This document shows, piece by piece, positions 32,069 through 39,436 of a stretch of 39,436 nt of DNA. The stretch is from CAYVTV01 sp964454295 (GTDB lineage Bacteria; Bacteroidota; Bacteroidia; Bacteroidales; GCA-2748055), in NCBI GenBank assembly GCA_964454295.1, contig CAYVTV010000005.1, forward strand, positions 1-39,436, given 5' to 3'. Each line of letters opens with the position of its first letter. Position 1 is the stretch's first letter. Both the position numbers and the translations under genes were made by a program. The notes beneath the pieces are model-generated. The model had not been told where the DNA came from. It did not search any database and was given only the letters and a program-made list of their open reading frames with translations.

Positions 32069-33799
32069 ATGGATTTTTTAATTTCATCAGATAGTGTTAA
32101 AATAGCGTGGGGTCTTATTAAGGCAGGTCAATTATATACATATTATCGCAAAGGACAAGTTCATGACCGGGAGCTTATTTCCGAAACAGATGAATTGTTT
32201 ATACTGGCAGATGCAAATATTTCCTTTATCAGGAAGATCAAAGCAGAACCTTCAAGATCATTCATAGAAAAAAATATAAATTATCTTGATAATGGATTTG
32301 TAATATTATTTAATAAAATTACAAATGAACTGATTTTATACACTGACATTTTCGGATTCTTTCCTGTATTTTCAATAATTAGAAGTTATAGAGAGATTAA
32401 GATATCTTCTGATTTCGGGCAGCTGTTAAAATACTCGTCTTCAGAAGTGAATGCTTCATCAGTCTTAGATCTCCTTTTATTCAACTATATAATTAACGAA
32501 AGAACATTGTTGCAGGATATATCCAGAATAAAAGGTGGAAGTGTATTGACTATAATGAATGATTCTGTTAAAAGCATTAGCTCTAATAATTTTGCAGAGA
32601 ATTTTAATATACCTGAAAAATATAACAAATTTCTTCCTGGTGAAGCCGGACAGGTACTATCAGAAAAAATAGCTGGGGAAACCTCCTTTTTTCTTCCGAC
32701 AGTACTGACAATGTCCGGAGGATTTGATTCAAGGGTTCTTTTAGCAGCCGTTAAGCACGCCGGACTCGATGTTTCTACTTTTACTTTCGGGCAGCCAGGA
32801 AGCATCGAACAGGAAACTATTATTCCTTTTATTGATTTATTTTCCAGAGAACATACTTTTTTCAGGCTGAATGATGATTACCGTAAAGATATTAAACGGC
32901 ATCTGATTGATTTTCTTGAATGCAATTTAGACAGTCCTTCAGCCCAGGATTTAATTCATTACTCATATATTAAAAGGAGCCTTAACAGCTGCAATCTTAT
33001 TGCGGGCTTTATGGGAGGTGAATTAATTACCGGACAAAGTCTGGGAGCCGGAGTAACTTTCACGGAATTTGCTTATCATTTGCTTACTTCTTCAGATAAT
33101 AGCAAACTGGCCGAATTATTTGATAACGAGATTAACAAGGCCGGGTTATTTGACATAAAAGCAGTTGGCAGATATAAGGAAGAATATCTCACAGGAATTT
33201 CCAATTATTTGTCTGATGAAAACAAGCTACATATAATCAGGTTTTTATTAAACGAGAAATATTCAAAATTTTTTGGAAGGATAAATAGCCTTTTCAGAAA
33301 TCATTCAAATTTCATAGTTCCCTTCATGTCATATGATTACTTGACATACCTGCTTAATTCAGAAAGAAGCATACTGCGCACAGGAATACTTAATAGTTCA
33401 CCTGCTGTAACGATCAGAGCAAGGATAGCATATTCGAGAATGGTGGAATATTTACATAAACCACTGGCAAATACTAAGCTTGACAGGTTGTACAGTGTAA
33501 AGGACCTTTCACGTTATTACCGGCTTCCATATGCAATTTACGCATATTTCTTGAATCATGTGTTTGACAGGAATAAAAAGAAATATGTAAGGCCTCATCA
33601 TTATGATCTATGGTATGCTGATTTTATTACCAGCGATTTTACATCTAATTTTTCTAATCAGGTTTATGGGTTAATAAAAAAAGATTTCTCGAAAAGTTCG
33701 GATCAATACATGAAACTTTCATCCGGAGGTAAAAAGGTATATGCAAATCTGGTCGGACTAAAATTAGGATTGAAGATGATTCATGAAAGAAGAGGATAA
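32069..33799 (+). CDS. asparagine-synthetase-like protein lacking the glutaminase Cys
   Basis: 576 residues. N-terminal ~190 residues resemble the class-II glutamine amidotransferase fold (LDNGFVILFNKITNELILYTD), but there is no N-terminal Cys (MDFLIS...), so the glutaminase half should be inactive. The synthetase half contains the pyrophosphate loop SGGFDSR (216-222) and FGQPGSIEQET, followed by a helical domain. Such proteins adenylate a carboxylate and amidate it with ammonia or another amine. In sugar loci they can amidate uronic acids or join amino acids. It lies directly before an ATP-grasp ligase, which suggests amide chemistry on the glycan. Confidence 0.78.
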   Translation: MDFLISSDSVKIAWGLIKAGQLYTYYRKGQVHDRELISETDELFILADANISFIRKIKAEPSRSFIEKNINYLDNGFVILFNKITNELILYTDIFGFFPVFSIIRSYREIKISSDFGQLLKYSSSEVNASSVLDLLLFNYIINERTLLQDISRIKGGSVLTIMNDSVKSISSNNFAENFNIPEKYNKFLPGEAGQVLSEKIAGETSFFLPTVLTMSGGFDSRVLLAAVKHAGLDVSTFTFGQPGSIEQETIIPFIDLFSREHTFFRLNDDYRKDIKRHLIDFLECNLDSPSAQDLIHYSYIKRSLNSCNLIAGFMGGELITGQSLGAGVTFTEFAYHLLTSSDNSKLAELFDNEINKAGLFDIKAVGRYKEEYLTGISNYLSDENKLHIIRFLLNEKYSKFFGRINSLFRNHSNFIVPFMSYDYLTYLLNSERSILRTGILNSSPAVTIRARIAYSRMVEYLHKPLANTKLDRLYSVKDLSRYYRLPYAIYAYFLNHVFDRNKKKYVRPHHYDLWYADFITSDFTSNFSNQVYGLIKKDFSKSSDQYMKLSSGGKKVYANLVGLKLGLKMIHERRG

Positions 33800-33802
33800 G
33801 AA

Positions 33803-34861
33803 ATGAGTAGAAGAACTATTTACGCTTTAACGGACTATAAAGGGTTTTTTGGCTCAAAACACTTTTCTGTTCCTTACCGCTCGGGGATGGATAAGGATCT
33901 GTTAAGAAATTGTTTCCAATCACATAATTTTGAAATTGAATACATTCAGGCAATCACAATTTTTGATTCAGAAGCCCATGAATGGGCTGGCAAATATGTT
34001 TTATATACATCTTCTGAAGACCCTGGCTATTTTTATAAGAGCTTCATTGAAGATATAGTACTTTATTTAGAAGAGACAGGTGCAATAGTTATTCCTTCAT
34101 ACAGATTTTTGAGAGCAAATAACAATAAGATCTTTATGGAATTAATTCGCAGGCAATCAAAGTATGAAGAGTTTAAAAATATAAACACGAGAATATATGG
34201 TTCTCTTGAAGAACTTTTTCCTGAGCTGGGGACATTAGCATATCCTCTGGTTATAAAAAAAGCAGAAGGATCGATGGGGAAAAATGTAGCTATGGCAAAT
34301 AACAGAAGAGAGCTCTTGCGTGAGACAAAAGGAATGACTAAAACAGGGGGTCTTAAATTTGCACTTAAAGAAGAGATAAGAAGGATAATACATAAAGGAT
34401 ATAAACCGGAATCGAAATACAGGCACAAATTTATTATTCAGGAGCTTGTACCGGGTCTGAAAAATGATTGGAAAGTCTATGTAATGGGTGACATTATTTA
34501 TATTTTTTACAGGCCCGTTTTCAAAAAAAGAGTTTTTAAGGCAAGCGGAGGAGGATATGATAATTATACATATGGTCTTGCAGCAAATATACCCGAAGGG
34601 ATTTTTGATTTTGCATCTGATGTTTATAAATGGCTAGATGTTCCTGCAGTATCATTGGATATCGGATACGATGATATCCTTAAAAAGTTTTATCTTTTTG
34701 AGTTTCAGGCAGTCTATTTTGGAACAGCTGGTATTCTTCAGAACTATTCCAAAGAATATTTTATGCGTGTTAACTCTGAATGGGAATATAGAGAGAATAA
34801 TAAAACAATCGAAGAGGTTTATTCGGAAGCTGTTGTAAGCTATATTAACAGGAAATTTTGA
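33803..34861 (+). CDS. ATP-grasp ligase
   Basis: 352 residues. Middle domain VIKKAEGSMGKNVAMANN carries the nucleotide Lys and glycine-rich loop; FIIQELVPGLKNDWKVYVMG is the next ATP-contact strand; FYLFEFQAVYFG provides the metal-binding acidic residue, with Gln where Asn of the usual ExN is expected. Makes an amide, ester or peptide bond through an acyl-phosphate. It shares no close similarity with the ATP-grasp protein at 35753. It begins 3 nt after the asparagine-synthetase-like gene, and its TGA stop overlaps the next TTG start. Substrate unknown; aminoacylation of a uronic acid or an amino sugar is a reasonable guess. Confidence 0.75.
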   Translation: MSRRTIYALTDYKGFFGSKHFSVPYRSGMDKDLLRNCFQSHNFEIEYIQAITIFDSEAHEWAGKYVLYTSSEDPGYFYKSFIEDIVLYLEETGAIVIPSYRFLRANNNKIFMELIRRQSKYEEFKNINTRIYGSLEELFPELGTLAYPLVIKKAEGSMGKNVAMANNRRELLRETKGMTKTGGLKFALKEEIRRIIHKGYKPESKYRHKFIIQELVPGLKNDWKVYVMGDIIYIFYRPVFKKRVFKASGGGYDNYTYGLAANIPEGIFDFASDVYKWLDVPAVSLDIGYDDILKKFYLFEFQAVYFGTAGILQNYSKEYFMRVNSEWEYRENNKTIEEVYSEAVVSYINRKF

Positions 34862-35778
34862 AGATACTTTTTATTTGTTCAGGAAATTCCGTGGGGCCCA
34901 GTGTAATTATAAAAAATCAGGGAAATTCTCTGATCAAGATGGGTATTCAAATCAGATATTTTCTGATAGAGGGTAAAGGATTGGTTTCTTATATAAAGCA
35001 CATAAAATTACTCAGAAAAGAAAGAAAAATAAACTATTATGACCTTTACCATGCACACTATTCGTTTTCAGGTATTGTTGCATCTCTGGCAGGATGTAAA
35101 CCAATTGCGGTATCGCTGATGGGAAGTGATGCAAGAAAGAACTTTTTATGGAAATCAATAATCCGTTTGTTCTCAAAATATTCATGGGATATCACAATTA
35201 TGAAATCTCGTTCCATGAAAATTGAATCAGGCTTAAACTGGGCAAGGATTATACCCAACGGAGTTAATCTGGATTATGTTAAACCAAAGTCAGGTGTAAA
35301 GGTTTCTAAGAAAAAGATAGTGTTATTTGCATCAGATCCCGGAAGACCTTCCAAGAATTTTCACCTTGCCAGGGATTCAATGTTACTTCTGAAAGATGAT
35401 ACTATTGAGTTTAGGGTTATCCACCACAAGCCACATGAAGAAATAATTGACGAAATTAACCATGCTGATTTATTGCTGCTAACATCACGATGGGAGGGAT
35501 CACCAAACACAATAAAGGAAGCCATGGCCTGTAATTGTCCGGTTGTTTCGACAAATGTTGGGGATGTTAGATGGCTCTTTGGTGATGAGCCTGGTCATTA
35601 CATTACAAGCTTCAATCCTGAAGATGTGGCAAATAAGATTAGGCTTGCTTTAGAATATGCAAAAATTAATGGTAGTACTAAAGGCCGGGACAGAATAATT
35701 ACTTTAGGGCTTGATTCCGGGACAATTGCCAATAAAATTGTGGGATTATACAATGAAATTGCAGAAAACAGAAAATAA
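34858..35778 (+). CDS. GT4-family (GT-B) glycosyltransferase
   Basis: 306 residues. N-terminal domain: ILFICSGNSVGPSVIIKNQG, YHAHYSFSGIVASL. C-terminal domain: IIPNGVNLDYVKPK (family hallmark), FASDPGRPSKNFHLA, DLLLLTSRWEGSPNTIKEAM (nucleotide-sugar site with the E-x7-E-like GSPNTIKEAM), CPVVSTNVGDV. Retaining GT-B enzyme using an NDP sugar at the cytoplasmic membrane. Start TTG at 34858 overlaps the upstream TGA (TTGA). The short length is normal for Bacteroidetes GT4 members. The end overlaps the next gene by 26 nt. Confidence 0.85.
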   Translation: MKILFICSGNSVGPSVIIKNQGNSLIKMGIQIRYFLIEGKGLVSYIKHIKLLRKERKINYYDLYHAHYSFSGIVASLAGCKPIAVSLMGSDARKNFLWKSIIRLFSKYSWDITIMKSRSMKIESGLNWARIIPNGVNLDYVKPKSGVKVSKKKIVLFASDPGRPSKNFHLARDSMLLLKDDTIEFRVIHHKPHEEIIDEINHADLLLLTSRWEGSPNTIKEAMACNCPVVSTNVGDVRWLFGDEPGHYITSFNPEDVANKIRLALEYAKINGSTKGRDRIITLGLDSGTIANKIVGLYNEIAENRK

Positions 35779-36931
35779 ACCAGGAGTTGTTATAATTGAA
35801 GGCCATATTCAGGGACTTTCAAATGCACGATCACTTGGTGAATACGATATACCGGTTTATGTGGTTGATAAGAGTAATTGTATAGCACGATATTCAAAAT
35901 TTTGCAGGAAGTTTTTTTATTGTCCCGATTATATAAAAGATGAGTTTGCTGATTTCTTAATTGACCTGGCTGAAAGTGAAGAATTATCCGGATGGTCATT
36001 ATTACCTTCGAATGACCATGCAGTAATTACAATATCAAAAAATAAAAAGAGGCTTGAAGAATATTATAAGGTAATTACTCCGGATAAGGACATAATTAAA
36101 AATATTTATGATAAGGCGCTACTACTTAAGATTGCTCAGAGTTCAGGTTTACAAATCCCCGAAACAATATATTTTGAAACATCCGATGATCCTTTTCCGG
36201 GTAATTTAAATTTCCCGGTAGTTACAAAAGGCCGTGAAGGCCTTTCGTTTTATAAAAAAGCTGGTAGAAAAGCTTTTTATGCAAGAAATGAAACAGAACT
36301 TCGGTCTCAGCTAAAAAGCCTCTCCTTTATTACAGAGCTGAATAAGACATTTACACAAGAAGTGATTCCGTTTGATGCAAACAATAAAACAGTTTCATTT
36401 ACAGCTTTTTCTGTAAATGGTGAAATTAAAACATACTGGATGGGTATAAAGTTGAGGGAACATCCGATTCAATTTGGCACTGCAACTTTTGCAGAAAGTA
36501 TTTATGAAGAGCAATGCCTGAAGCTAAGCAAGATACTTTTAAGCGCTTTAAATTTTACAGGTGTCTGTGAAGTGGAATACTTAAGAGATCCTCGCGACAA
36601 TAAGTATAAGCTTATTGAAATTAACGCAAGAACATGGCTTTGGGTAGGTTTAGCTAAAGAATGTGGGATTGATTATGCAAAAATAATTTATGATTATCTG
36701 AATAGAGAAACAGTTAGATTTCCTGAGAATTACAATACAAGGATAAAGTGGAGAAATACTGTTCTCGATTCAATATTTGCTGTTAGAGCATTAATTTCAG
36801 GTAATTGCAATCTAAAAGATTATTTTTGTTCACTTAAAGGACAGGTTGTTCATTCAGTATTTGCTAAGGATGATTTCTTACCATCTATAATGTACTTATT
36901 ACTGTTGCCTTATTTTTTCTTTAGAAGATGA
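35753..36931 (+). CDS. ATP-grasp carboxylate-amine ligase-like protein
   Basis: About 392 residues from ATG 35753; a longer reading from TTG 35711 overlaps the GT4 gene further and is less likely. N-terminal GVVIIEGHIQGLSNARSLG is a Rossmann-like pre-ATP-grasp domain. PVVTKGREGLSFYKKAG carries the nucleotide Lys; FTQEVIPFD and CEVEYLRD, then LIEINARTWLW (canonical ExN: E-I-N) complete the ATP-grasp fold. It resembles the large CPSase-like carboxylate-amine ligases. The C-terminus (SIMYLLLLPYFFFRR) is hydrophobic and may sit at the membrane. It probably ligates an amino acid or amine to the sugar or lipid carrier; this is an inference from the context. Confidence 0.75.
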   Translation: MKLQKTENKPGVVIIEGHIQGLSNARSLGEYDIPVYVVDKSNCIARYSKFCRKFFYCPDYIKDEFADFLIDLAESEELSGWSLLPSNDHAVITISKNKKRLEEYYKVITPDKDIIKNIYDKALLLKIAQSSGLQIPETIYFETSDDPFPGNLNFPVVTKGREGLSFYKKAGRKAFYARNETELRSQLKSLSFITELNKTFTQEVIPFDANNKTVSFTAFSVNGEIKTYWMGIKLREHPIQFGTATFAESIYEEQCLKLSKILLSALNFTGVCEVEYLRDPRDNKYKLIEINARTWLWVGLAKECGIDYAKIIYDYLNRETVRFPENYNTRIKWRNTVLDSIFAVRALISGNCNLKDYFCSLKGQVVHSVFAKDDFLPSIMYLLLLPYFFFRR

Positions 36932-37938
36932 ATGCCGGAACAAAAATATGGTTTGATATTACCAATACTCCACAGGTTCATTTTTTAAATGCAATAAAAA
37001 ATTCTTTAACCAGCCAGGGTTATAGCAGATTTGTTTTTACTGCACGTGATTTTTCTGAAACAATAAGTTTGATTAAAGAAAAGGGAATAGAAGAATATTA
37101 TGTATTCGGGGATCATTATGGAAGCAACAAGTTAAAAAAAAGCCTTGGTTTATTTTCGAGATTTCTAAATATCTACAAGTCTAATATTGATTATGATATT
37201 TCAATATCATGCGGAAGTGAAAGCGCTGTATATACGTCAAAACTGAAAAGAAAAAAATCAATTGCATTCGGTGATAATGATATTGCAAGACAATGGACTT
37301 ATGGATATTTTGTGGACTATGCATTCTTCCCCGATGCAATCGATAAAAATATTCTTGAAAGACAGGGTTTGAAAAATAAACTATACTTGTATCCTGGGTT
37401 TAAAGAAGATATCTATATTGCAGATTTTATGCCGGATCCATCTTTTATCAATAATTTACCTTTCTCCAATTATGTACTTGTTAGACCCGAAAATATTCAT
37501 GCCAATTATTTGAGAAACAAAGTACAAACAATAACGGGGGAGTTACTTAAGACATTGGAAAAAAGGGGATACAATATAGTGTTTTTACCAAGATATCCGT
37601 TTGATAAAGAATATGCAAAAGGTTTAAAGAAAATATTTATTCCTGAAAAAGCTGTGGATGGACTTAATGCCTGCTACTTTGCTGATGCGGTTTTAACAGG
37701 AGCCGGGTCATTTGCAAGGGAAGCAGCATGTCTGGGGGTCCCATCATTTTCATTTTATGCCGGTAAGGATCTTCTTTCAGTCGATAAAAAACTGATTAAT
37801 GAGGGGAGAATGGTTTTTTCCAGAAATGTTAATGAATTGGTAAACAATGTTCTCATATCAAAAAAAAAAGAACCTGATTTGATGAGATCTAAGGAAGTTC
37901 GAGATCAAGTTGTAAGTAAATTAATAAGCCTTATATAA
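36928..37938 (+). CDS. DUF354 family protein, second copy
   Basis: 336 residues. N-terminal IWFDITNTPQVHFLNAIKN is the diverged DUF354 opening (DITNTPQVHFL in place of DIGHPAHVHLF). FPDAIDK, LVRPENIHANYL (R-P-E nucleotide region) and ADAVLTGAGSFAREAACLGVP (late binding motif) support a GT-B-like sugar-nucleotide enzyme. Start ATG overlaps the upstream TGA (ATGA). Last gene of the cassette, before a 640-nt spacer with two hairpins. The two DUF354 proteins are clearly not recent duplicates. Activity unknown. Confidence 0.82.
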   Translation: MNAGTKIWFDITNTPQVHFLNAIKNSLTSQGYSRFVFTARDFSETISLIKEKGIEEYYVFGDHYGSNKLKKSLGLFSRFLNIYKSNIDYDISISCGSESAVYTSKLKRKKSIAFGDNDIARQWTYGYFVDYAFFPDAIDKNILERQGLKNKLYLYPGFKEDIYIADFMPDPSFINNLPFSNYVLVRPENIHANYLRNKVQTITGELLKTLEKRGYNIVFLPRYPFDKEYAKGLKKIFIPEKAVDGLNACYFADAVLTGAGSFAREAACLGVPSFSFYAGKDLLSVDKKLINEGRMVFSRNVNELVNNVLISKKKEPDLMRSKEVRDQVVSKLISLI

Positions 37939-38296
37939 TTTTCGATAACTATTGGTTAAGATTGTCACTTTCTCTGTAAATGCCCTACCAAAACAGTAGA
38001 TTTTAACAGAAGCCTTACAGGGGTTGATTATATGATTCTCCATTCCATACCAAAGCCGACATTATCACCGCAATCCGGGAAAGTAAATCTCCATGTAGAG
38101 CGTGATGACTTTTCATCTTCCAGTCTGGTCTTGCAAACCACTTCCATGGAATAAAGAGTTTTTATGGCAGTATACTAAAATGTTGTAAAGAGTTTTAACG
38201 TTAATCAAAATCATTAACGGGAATTATGAGTCCGATAAAATTTTTGAAACCAAAATACATTTAAAAAAAGTAGAATCAGAAAGAGATAAATCTGGA

Positions 38297-38330
38297 GGCA
38301 AAAGTCATTGAGCTTTTTGCCTTTATTGTT
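38297..38330 (+). terminator. likely intrinsic terminator of the polysaccharide cassette
   Basis: GGCAAAAG (38297-38304) pairs with CTTTTTGCC (38313-38321), followed by the T-rich tttattgttttg. It is about 360 nt after the last cassette gene and precedes the next transcription unit. Confidence 0.5.
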
Positions 38331-38335
38331 TTGTT

Positions 38336-38361
38336 CCAAAATTCAAACCACTGAATTTTGG
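38336..38361. repeat. perfect 10-bp hairpin (second terminator-like structure)
   Basis: CCAAAATTCA (38336-38345) and TGAATTTTGG (38352-38361) are a perfect inverted pair with a 6-nt loop. It may be a bidirectional terminator or belong to the same termination region as 38297-38330. 37939-38290 shows no gene I can support; repeat words (cctgaaaccttgaaacc) reappear at about 38400-38417. Confidence 0.6.
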
Positions 38362-38475
38362 ACTTCAAAACTTGACTTTGATTATGAATCTGAGATAAAT
38401 CCTGAAACCTTGAAACCTTTCCATGTCGGATAAATAATATTAAGTAAGAAAGGCCGTTAATATCTAACACAAGAA

Positions 38476-38565
38476 AGGTTGCCTATAGACTACATTTTTA
38501 CTCATTTAAACAATTGTTTATGCCCGGGTTACTAACAGGCCGGGCTGAATTATTATAGGTAACCT
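38476..38565 (+). promoter_or_regulatory. candidate structured RNA leader upstream of the PKD protein gene
   Basis: AGGTTGCCTATA (38476-38487) pairs with TATAGGTAACCT (38554-38565) over 12 positions, one as a G-U wobble. Inside are the 12-nt palindrome AAACAATTGTTT (38508-38519) and the hairpin GCCCGG...CCGGGC (38522-38527/38540-38545). It ends 13 nt before the start codon. This could be a cis-regulatory RNA, or DNA-level inverted repeats. No known riboswitch class was recognised. Confidence 0.4.
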
Positions 38566-38578
38566 AAATAAACCTGAA

Positions 38579-39436
38579 ATGGATAAGCAACAATGGCCCA
38601 CCATCAATAAGTCAATTTCTTCTTATCAGATAAAGGGTTTTATCATACTTATTGTTACCCTGCTTTTTAGTTCAAGACTATTTGCACAGCCCATTTGGAC
38701 ATCTGGTCCCGCATTCACAGCTAATCCAATATCAGTCGATGTTACATTCAGTCTGGATCAAAACAGCACTGTTTATTATTTTGCATACCCATTTTCTTAT
38801 GCTCTAAATTATACTTCTAATCAAGTAAGAAATTTTGGAATCAATGGTGGCCCAAGTATTTGCGATCATGGTTCATTTACATATTCAACACCCGGTACTC
38901 CAGCCACTATAAAGATATCCAATTTCCCTGCAAATACTGCGGTAACAATCTATATGGTTGCTGCAACTAATCCGGGAAATGTTTTACAAGCCACACCAAT
39001 TAAGACTATTACAACAACCCTTCCCTGTCCCCCTGTTTATTTATTAACAGGCTTCCCCCTTCCAACAGTGTGCGTAAATAAGGGTACAAGGGCATTTTTT
39101 ACCATAGAATTGCCTGATGCAGATCCGTTCACGCCTGGAAAACAGATTGATCCGGATTATGATGGCGTTTATGCCGGTACTACCTGGAGTCTTAATTGGG
39201 GAGATGGAACTGTTAATACTTACACCTCAGTTAGTGACAGCGATATACCGACGAGCATTGATTTTATATCCCACGTTTATAACAATACCTCGAATTGCAT
39301 ATATGAGGTTGTACTTACCACGGTGAATCCATGCGGCAAGATTGGCTATGTTTCATACTCCATCGAAGTTCACGGAAGAGATCAGCATGATAACGACGGA
39401 GAGCTGATAATAGAGGATGTTGCCACCGGGGTGACC
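38579..39436 (+). CDS. secreted PKD-domain protein (partial, runs off the window)
   Basis: 286 residues are open to the window end without a stop. The N-terminus has an extended signal peptide: a basic/polar start, hydrophobic core GFIILIVTLLF, then SSRLFAQ with probable cleavage before PIW. The mature part is rich in Thr, Asn and aromatic residues. A PKD-like domain is visible near residues 200-260: WSLNWGDGTVNTYTS (WGDG is the PKD signature) followed by SHVYNN and YEVVLTTVNPCG. Such proteins in Bacteroidetes are large surface or secreted adhesins, often exported by the type IX system through a C-terminal domain that would lie beyond this window. Separate from the sugar cassette (terminator and leader in between). 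Confidence 0.75.
   Translation, partial: MDKQQWPTINKSISSYQIKGFIILIVTLLFSSRLFAQPIWTSGPAFTANPISVDVTFSLDQNSTVYYFAYPFSYALNYTSNQVRNFGINGGPSICDHGSFTYSTPGTPATIKISNFPANTAVTIYMVAATNPGNVLQATPIKTITTTLPCPPVYLLTGFPLPTVCVNKGTRAFFTIELPDADPFTPGKQIDPDYDGVYAGTTWSLNWGDGTVNTYTSVSDSDIPTSIDFISHVYNNTSNCIYEVVLTTVNPCGKIGYVSYSIEVHGRDQHDNDGELIIEDVATGVT

Noticed and set aside
38026..38158. Minus-strand fragment reading like LEDEKSSRSTWRFTFPDCG
   Set aside because: Only about 40 residues, no family recognised, no start context. It may be a remnant but cannot be supported.

Overview
The window looks like part of a draft, probably metagenome-assembled, genome of a Bacteroidetes bacterium (Bacteroidales or Marinilabiliales-like). 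The evidence is: TAnnTTTG-type -7 boxes, weak Shine-Dalgarno sites, a Bacteroidetes-style Wza lipoprotein with a C-terminal membrane segment, a Wzc tyrosine autokinase with a Tyr-rich tail, several 23S-intervening-sequence-type four-helix-bundle genes, and a PKD-type secreted protein. All supported genes lie on the + strand. Three runs of exactly 100 N (2705-2804, 3361-3460, 3654-3753) are scaffold gaps, all inside tandem repeats.

Layout. 1-565: repeats and a candidate promoter/operator. 566-1120: winged-helix regulator with a degenerate nucleotidyltransferase domain. 1326-1712: four-helix-bundle protein. 1792-2586: Wza-like export lipoprotein. 2587-7965: a repeat-rich accessory island that separates wza from wzc; it holds two four-helix-bundle genes and two unrelated AAA-type ATPases. 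7966-10389: Wzc. 10506-37938: a long AT-rich, tightly packed polysaccharide cassette. 37939-38578: intergenic hairpins. 38579-end: start of a secreted PKD-domain protein that runs off the window.

How the genes work together. The locus encodes a Wzx/Wzy-type exopolysaccharide or capsule. RfbF, RfbG and an RfbC-like epimerase make CDP-6-deoxy-hexose precursors. Two DegT-type aminotransferases and two hexapeptide acyltransferases make N-acylated amino-deoxy sugars. GT2 and GT4 enzymes assemble the repeat unit, a MOP-family flippase exports it, an O-antigen-ligase-like protein probably polymerises it, and Wza/Wzc control export and length. A first sub-module (GT2 with membrane tail, flippase-like protein, GT-C enzyme) looks like polyprenyl-phosphate-sugar periplasmic glycosylation. 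The distal part (GNAT, two FemAB-like proteins counting the one at 20348, polysaccharide deacetylase, asparagine-synthetase-like protein, two ATP-grasp ligases) suggests amide or aminoacyl decoration of the glycan.

The most unusual signal is the repeats. Four four-helix-bundle genes (one a pseudogene) each sit in an island of short-word repeats, and each island has its own word. In at least three cases the words on the two sides are perfect reverse complements over 16-18 nt, as in 23S rRNA intervening sequences. One word family has also entered the coding sequence of rfbG in frame.
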